Source of the DNA: an uncultured Clostridia bacterium
Lineage (GTDB): Bacteria; Bacillota; Clostridia; Oscillospirales; Acutalibacteraceae
DNA: 9,954 nucleotides
NCBI GenBank assembly: GCA_937880805.1
Contig: CALGRR010000115.1
Coordinates: forward strand, 1-9,954
Direction: 5' to 3'
The translations under genes were made by a program, and so were the position numbers. Positions 6,739-9,954 of the stretch are shown here, in pieces; positions within the stretch are counted from its first letter, which is position 1, and every line of letters begins with the position of its first letter. The notes below the pieces were generated by a model, which saw only the letters and a program-made list of their open reading frames with translations, had not been told where the DNA came from and searched no databases.

Positions 6739-6764
6739 GACGGCAGAGCATCTGCCGTCTTTTT
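6739..6764 (+). terminator. Intrinsic terminator of the secreted-protein gene
   Basis: A perfect 9-bp stem (GACGGCAGA 6739-6747 with TCTGCCGTC 6751-6759) with a 3-base GCA loop is followed by TTTTT. The stem is identical to the one at 5490-5511; the loop lacks one A. Confidence 0.93.
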
Positions 6765-6798
6765 ATATAAAAATATAAAATATTTTAAAAAAAAGTTT

Positions 6799-6847
6799 CA
6801 TTTTTGCACTAAAGTACAATGTGCGGTTTATTTTTATTTGTTAAAAT
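6799..6847 (+). promoter_or_regulatory. Promoter with repeated motif, copy 2 (nucleotidase operon)
   Basis: The same 20 bases, TGCACTAAAGTACAATGTGC (6805-6824), end exactly 17 bases before TAAAAT (6842-6847; 5 of 6 to consensus). The 17-base spacer is unrelated to that of copy 1, while motif and spacing are kept, which argues for function. An overlapping alternative, TTGCAC (6804-6809) with TTTATT (6827-6832), is possible here but has no equivalent in copy 1. Transcription would start near 6854. Confidence 0.72.
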
Positions 6848-6869
6848 TAAGATGAATAATAATCTAAAT

Positions 6870-6875
6870 GGGGGA
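6870..6875 (+). promoter_or_regulatory. Ribosome binding site supporting the start at 6880
   Basis: GGGGGA lies 4 bases before ATG 6880 and can pair with the anti-Shine-Dalgarno with G-U help. The in-frame ATG at 6868 has no such site upstream and itself overlaps the G run, so 6880 is preferred. Confidence 0.6.
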
Positions 6876-6879
6876 TTTT

Positions 6880-8343
6880 ATGGCTAATCTTAAAAAACTT
6901 ACCATTCTTCATTCAAACGATTTACACGGCGACTTTCTTGCCGAAGAGATTGATTCAAAGCTTGTCGGCGGCGTTTCAATGCTTTCGGGATATGTCAACA
7001 AGGTCAGAAATGAAGAAAAGAACGCAATCTATTGCATTGCAGGCGATATGTTCAGAGGCTCGGTTATTGATTCCGAATATCAGGGCGTTTCAACAATCGA
7101 GATTATGAATATGCTCTCTCCCGATGTTGTTACCGTCGGCAACCACGAAACAGATTACGGCGTTGCTCATCTTCTGTTTATTGAAAAATGTGCAAAGTTC
7201 CCGATTATCAACGCCAACTTGCATATCAAAACCAACGGTGCAAGACTTTTCAAGCCTCACCATATAATTGAAATTGACGGAATGAAAATTCTGTTCATCG
7301 GTATTCTGACCGAAGACGTTCTTTCGCAGACAAAGAATGACGGTCTTATCGGAACTTTCGTTGATATTGAGGAAGCAGCACAGGCAGTCGGAAGAATCTG
7401 TAATACATATAATGCGATTGATATTGATTTCACCGTTCTTCTCACTCATATCGGATTTGAAGAGGATAAAAAGCTTGCCGAACAGCTTGACCCTGCGTGG
7501 GGTGTTGACATTATCGTAGGCGGTCATTCGCATACGTTTATTGAAGAGCCTGCGGTTGTTAACGATATTGTTATTGTTCAGGCAGGAACGGGCACAGACC
7601 AGATAGGCAGATTCGATATTATGGTTGATACCGATAACAACTGCATTGACAGCTACACGTGGAAGAGTCTTCCCATCAATGCCGACAACTGCCCGAGAGA
7701 TGAGAAACTCGAAGAAATAATAAAGTACTACAAAAAGAAAACAGATATGAAATACGGTCGAATGGTAACGAGATTCAAAAGACAGCTTACTCATCCGTCA
7801 CGTTACCGCGAAACCGAGCTCGGCGGTCTGTTTGCGGATATTATGCGTGACAGTCTGGGTCTTGACCTTATGCTTCTCGGCTCGGGAAGTGTCCGTTCAA
7901 CGGAGCTCGGTCCGATTGTTCTTTATCAGGATCTTGCGGAATGCTTCCCTTACGATGACCCTGCGTATATGCTCCGTGTTACGGGCGAACAGCTCAAACG
8001 GATGATAAGATTTATGCTTCGTGATGAGGTGTGGGGCGGCTCGCATTGCGAATTCTATCAGTTCTCAAAGGGAACAAGAGTTGTTTATGACCGCAACACT
8101 CACGAATTCAAAAAGTTTTTGCTCAATAGTGAGCCGCTTGATGATGAGAAGATTTATAAAATCGGTCTTCAGCATTTTCATTTCAAGAATCTTGAAAACT
8201 TTTTCTCTGTTCCCTATGACGAGGTTGCAAAGAACGGCAAGCCACGAATGGTTTCAACCTCTTGCAGAGAAATACTTGATGAGTATCTTTCCGTTCATAA
8301 TGCTCTTGACCGTGAAATCAGCGGCAGACTTATAGTTGAATGA
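6880..8343 (+). CDS. UshA/YunD-type 5'-nucleotidase metallophosphatase, cytoplasmic form
   Basis: The 487-residue protein has the calcineurin-like metallophosphoesterase core with all metal-site motifs: D14-x-H16 (SNDLHGD), D56 (GDMFRGS), N88-H89 (GNHETDYG), H190 (THIG), and H216/H218 (GGHSH). A C-terminal nucleotidase domain follows from about residue 300, with SGSVRS in place of the usual N-S-G-G-I-R substrate-site motif, then the YQDLAECFPYDDP and VTGEQLKRMI segments. Family members hydrolyse nucleoside phosphates, UDP-sugars or related phosphoesters at a two-metal centre. Unlike UshA there is no signal peptide or anchor, so it should act in the cytoplasm, as B. subtilis YunD is believed to. 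The exact substrate cannot be told. It heads an operon under motif copy 2; its stop overlaps the next start (ATGA). Confidence 0.9.
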   Translation: MANLKKLTILHSNDLHGDFLAEEIDSKLVGGVSMLSGYVNKVRNEEKNAIYCIAGDMFRGSVIDSEYQGVSTIEIMNMLSPDVVTVGNHETDYGVAHLLFIEKCAKFPIINANLHIKTNGARLFKPHHIIEIDGMKILFIGILTEDVLSQTKNDGLIGTFVDIEEAAQAVGRICNTYNAIDIDFTVLLTHIGFEEDKKLAEQLDPAWGVDIIVGGHSHTFIEEPAVVNDIVIVQAGTGTDQIGRFDIMVDTDNNCIDSYTWKSLPINADNCPRDEKLEEIIKYYKKKTDMKYGRMVTRFKRQLTHPSRYRETELGGLFADIMRDSLGLDLMLLGSGSVRSTELGPIVLYQDLAECFPYDDPAYMLRVTGEQLKRMIRFMLRDEVWGGSHCEFYQFSKGTRVVYDRNTHEFKKFLLNSEPLDDEKIYKIGLQHFHFKNLENFFSVPYDEVAKNGKPRMVSTSCREILDEYLSVHNALDREISGRLIVE

Positions 8344-8627
8344 TTATGAAGAAGAACAGACCAAAGGGCAACGGATTCTTTTCGGCGTTGCTGATAAACC
8401 TCATATTCGACCTTGAATGGACAATTCCTGCGTGGATATTGCTTGCGGCTTATTTCATTTTCAAAATATCAATCTGGTGGTTTGTCGGTGCACTTATCGT
8501 ATGGGTTATCGGCGTTGCAATCAAAACAGCCGTGTTTTCGTGGCTTATTCACGTCGGTAACATTCCCGACCCGCCCAAAGAAAACAAAAATCCCTATTCA
8601 TCAAAAGGTTATAAACCGAATAAATAA
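8340..8627 (+). CDS. Small two-helix membrane protein, unknown
   Basis: The 95-residue protein has a basic N-terminus (MIMKKNRPKGNG), then two or three hydrophobic segments at about 13-83 (ALLINLIFDL, TIPAWILLAAYFIFKI, WWFVGALIVWVIGVAIKTAVFSWLI). It ends in a polar Pro/Asn/Lys-rich tail, probably facing the cytoplasm. I do not recognise a family. The ATG overlaps the nucleotidase stop by 4 bases, with no strong Shine-Dalgarno, so translation is likely coupled; ATG 8346 is an alternative start. It ends inside the ribosome binding site of the lipoprotein gene, so all three are surely one transcript. Confidence 0.75.
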   Translation: MIMKKNRPKGNGFFSALLINLIFDLEWTIPAWILLAAYFIFKISIWWFVGALIVWVIGVAIKTAVFSWLIHVGNIPDPPKENKNPYSSKGYKPNK

Positions 8628-8633
8628 GGAGGT
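8626..8633 (+). promoter_or_regulatory. Ribosome binding site that fixes the lipoprotein start at 8641
   Basis: AAGGAGGT ends 7 bases before ATG 8641. An in-frame ATG at 8635 is only 1 base from it, too close, and starting further upstream would bury the signal peptide. The site overlaps the stop codon of the preceding gene. Confidence 0.88.
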
Positions 8634-8640
8634 AATGCCA

Positions 8641-9714
8641 ATGAAAAAAATAACAGCCGTTTTGCTTGCCCTGATTATGCTGTTCTCATTTGCAGCCTGC
8701 GGCGGCAAGGGTGACGGCGAAACAACAACCGAAGCTCCGTCGGTTCAGCAGACCGAAGAAGCAAACACAAAGGGTAACAGTTCTGCAAACAACAAAGAGG
8801 ATGACAGCGGTGATTTGCTGATGACTCTTTATATCGACAGTGCATCCGAAGATTATCAGAGTCTGACGGGTAAAATCGAAAGCATAAACACAGGCATTGA
8901 CCCTCAGACTTCAGCAGGCTGTTTCAGATTTGTTTCACCCAAAAGCGGTGCGACTGTCAGACTTGAAGCGATAATGTGGTCACCGATTGTTGATGATTTT
9001 GAGGTAACCGATACCGTATTTGAAATCTCAACAGAAAAAGACAAAATTTATGAATTTGACTGCTATGTAACCGAAACAATTCCCGATTACAGACTTGTTG
9101 CCGAGTACGGAGATATGAAAGCCAAGTATTATCTGGCTATGGACGGCTATGAGGTTGTCACAAAGCTTCTTATGGTTGATGAGGGTAACACACCCGAAGA
9201 AATAACCGAAGACTCAGCTTTCTATAATCTCTGCGTTGCCCGTGCGGCTTCAAAAGTTTATTACGAAGGCTTTGCTGAAAATGATGACCCTGCCGTTGTG
9301 TGGGATACCGTTGCTTATGCCGTAACCCTCAACCACGCAAAAACGGTAGGCGAAACATATTATGACGTTATCTCTTTGACAACATGGGAACTTGAATCGT
9401 ATATGGATTCAATGTACCCCGGGTATAAAGGAAATTATCCTGAAATACCTGAAGAATGCTATGTTGAAGCCAGTATGAAACAGTATTCGGATTATGATGT
9501 CACACCGTATCTGTTTGAAAGATTCAGCACCAACGAATTCTACGGTGTTGAAGATAACAGTGACGGAACGTATTCCGTTAAAATCAGAATTGACGATTAC
9601 AGATTTGAAGGCTATGAGGAATTCGGTCTTGCCGTAATCGTTAAACCCGATGCAAACAGTCCTTTCGGCTACGTAATCACAGATGTTGTTGATTGCGAAT
9701 TGCCCAGAGGATAA
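8641..9714 (+). CDS. Lipoprotein of unknown function
   Basis: The 357-residue protein has a type II signal peptide (MKKITAVLLALIMLFSFAAC). The lipobox FAAC puts the lipid-modified cysteine at residue 20, so it is tethered to the outer face of the membrane. A Thr/Glu/Asn-rich, low-complexity linker (about 21-55) follows. The rest (about 56-357) is an acidic, aromatic-rich domain with many Tyr and Asp residues and no motif I recognise. No catalytic signature or transporter-binding-protein feature is evident. It lies 13 bases after the membrane-protein gene and 41 bases before the SPFH gene, in the same direction. Confidence 0.85.
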   Translation: MKKITAVLLALIMLFSFAACGGKGDGETTTEAPSVQQTEEANTKGNSSANNKEDDSGDLLMTLYIDSASEDYQSLTGKIESINTGIDPQTSAGCFRFVSPKSGATVRLEAIMWSPIVDDFEVTDTVFEISTEKDKIYEFDCYVTETIPDYRLVAEYGDMKAKYYLAMDGYEVVTKLLMVDEGNTPEEITEDSAFYNLCVARAASKVYYEGFAENDDPAVVWDTVAYAVTLNHAKTVGETYYDVISLTTWELESYMDSMYPGYKGNYPEIPEECYVEASMKQYSDYDVTPYLFERFSTNEFYGVEDNSDGTYSVKIRIDDYRFEGYEEFGLAVIVKPDANSPFGYVITDVVDCELPRG

Positions 9715-9755
9715 AAATAAATTTATAAATGAATTTCTGAAAGGAGAAATTTAAT

Positions 9756-9954
9756 ATGGGACTTATTAAAGCAGGCATAGGAGCACTCGGCGGTGTACTT
9801 GCAGACCAATGGAAAGAATTTTTCTACTGCGAATCACTCGAAAATGATGTGCTTATGGTGAAGGGACAGAAGCGTATTGGCGGACGTTCATCCAACACAA
9901 AGGGCAGTGACAACGTAATTTCCAACGGCTCGGGCATTGCAGTTGCAGACGGTC
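9756..9954 (+). CDS. SPFH-domain protein (YdjI-like), 5' part, cut by right edge
   Basis: The 66 codons present (MGLIKAGIGALGGVLADQWKE..., then FFYCESLENDVLMVKGQKR and GGRSSNTKGSDN) match the highly conserved N-terminus of the bacterial SPFH-domain family annotated as virion-core-like or YdjI. Family members are membrane-associated scaffold proteins, and B. subtilis YdjI is linked to envelope stress together with PspA. An Ala/Gly-rich N-terminal segment is the likely membrane contact. AAGGAG (9741-9746) lies 9 bases before the ATG. The SPFH core and C-terminus lie beyond the window. The 41-base gap after the lipoprotein stop holds no terminator, so it is probably cotranscribed. Confidence 0.85.
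   Translation, partial: MGLIKAGIGALGGVLADQWKEFFYCESLENDVLMVKGQKRIGGRSSNTKGSDNVISNGSGIAVADG

Noticed and set aside
7090..7794. Open frame of 234 codons on the minus strand opposite the nucleotidase
   Set aside because: The overlapping plus-strand gene has all metal-binding motifs; the antisense product shows no recognisable feature.
8413..8640. Longer 5' extension of the lipoprotein frame, upstream of 8641
   Set aside because: It would overlap the membrane-protein gene and bury the signal peptide and lipobox. AAGGAGG just before 8641 marks the real start.
1..9954. CRISPR arrays, tRNA or rRNA genes, intact insertion sequences
   Set aside because: No regularly spaced direct repeats, no cloverleaf-like or rRNA sequence, and no transposase other than the recombinase remnant were seen.

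Overview
The window looks like the chromosome of a low-to-moderate GC, Gram-positive anaerobe of the class Clostridia, most likely a gut Oscillospiraceae/Ruminococcaceae relative. The pointers are strong AGGAGG-type ribosome binding sites, TTG/GTG starts, a clostridial-type large serine recombinase, a 7TM-type sensor gene, a secreted protein with a Cys-rich CxCGxxHY tail of a kind I recall from such genomes, and a lipoprotein with a typical lipobox. Species cannot be named from the sequence.

Region 1 (1-1850) is decayed accessory DNA. A minus-strand reading frame leaves the left edge. It abuts, at about base 126, a serine recombinase that has lost its whole N-terminal catalytic domain. The recombinase frame runs through a strong intrinsic terminator. 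About 365 bases without a gene follow, holding a second, orphan terminator. Then comes an 86-residue stump of a UvrD/PcrA-type helicase with a damaged Walker A motif. This is probably the scar of an integrative element or of repeated insertions and deletions.

Region 2 (about 1882-5519) is a compact signalling operon with overlapping genes. It encodes a 7TM membrane protein whose C-terminal half looks like a degenerate kinase, a membrane histidine kinase with PAS-like, histidine-containing and ATPase domains, and a NarL/LuxR-type response regulator with a TTG start. A GNRA-loop terminator closes it.

Region 3 (5520-6764) is a single gene for a secreted protein (PPC-like domain, split Ig-like domain, Cys-rich tail) with its own promoter and terminator.

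Region 4 (6765-9954) is a second operon: a cytoplasmic UshA/YunD-type 5'-nucleotidase, a two-helix membrane protein, an unrecognised lipoprotein, and the start of an SPFH-domain protein.

The most interesting signal links regions 2 to 4. The same 20-base partly palindromic motif, TGCACTAAAGTACAATGTGC, lies upstream of both the secreted protein and the nucleotidase operon. In each case it ends exactly 17 bases before a good -10 box (TATGAT or TAAAAT), where no normal -35 box exists. The terminators just upstream of the two promoters are also near copies. This suggests two co-regulated promoters, possibly controlled by the adjacent response regulator; that last link is inference.
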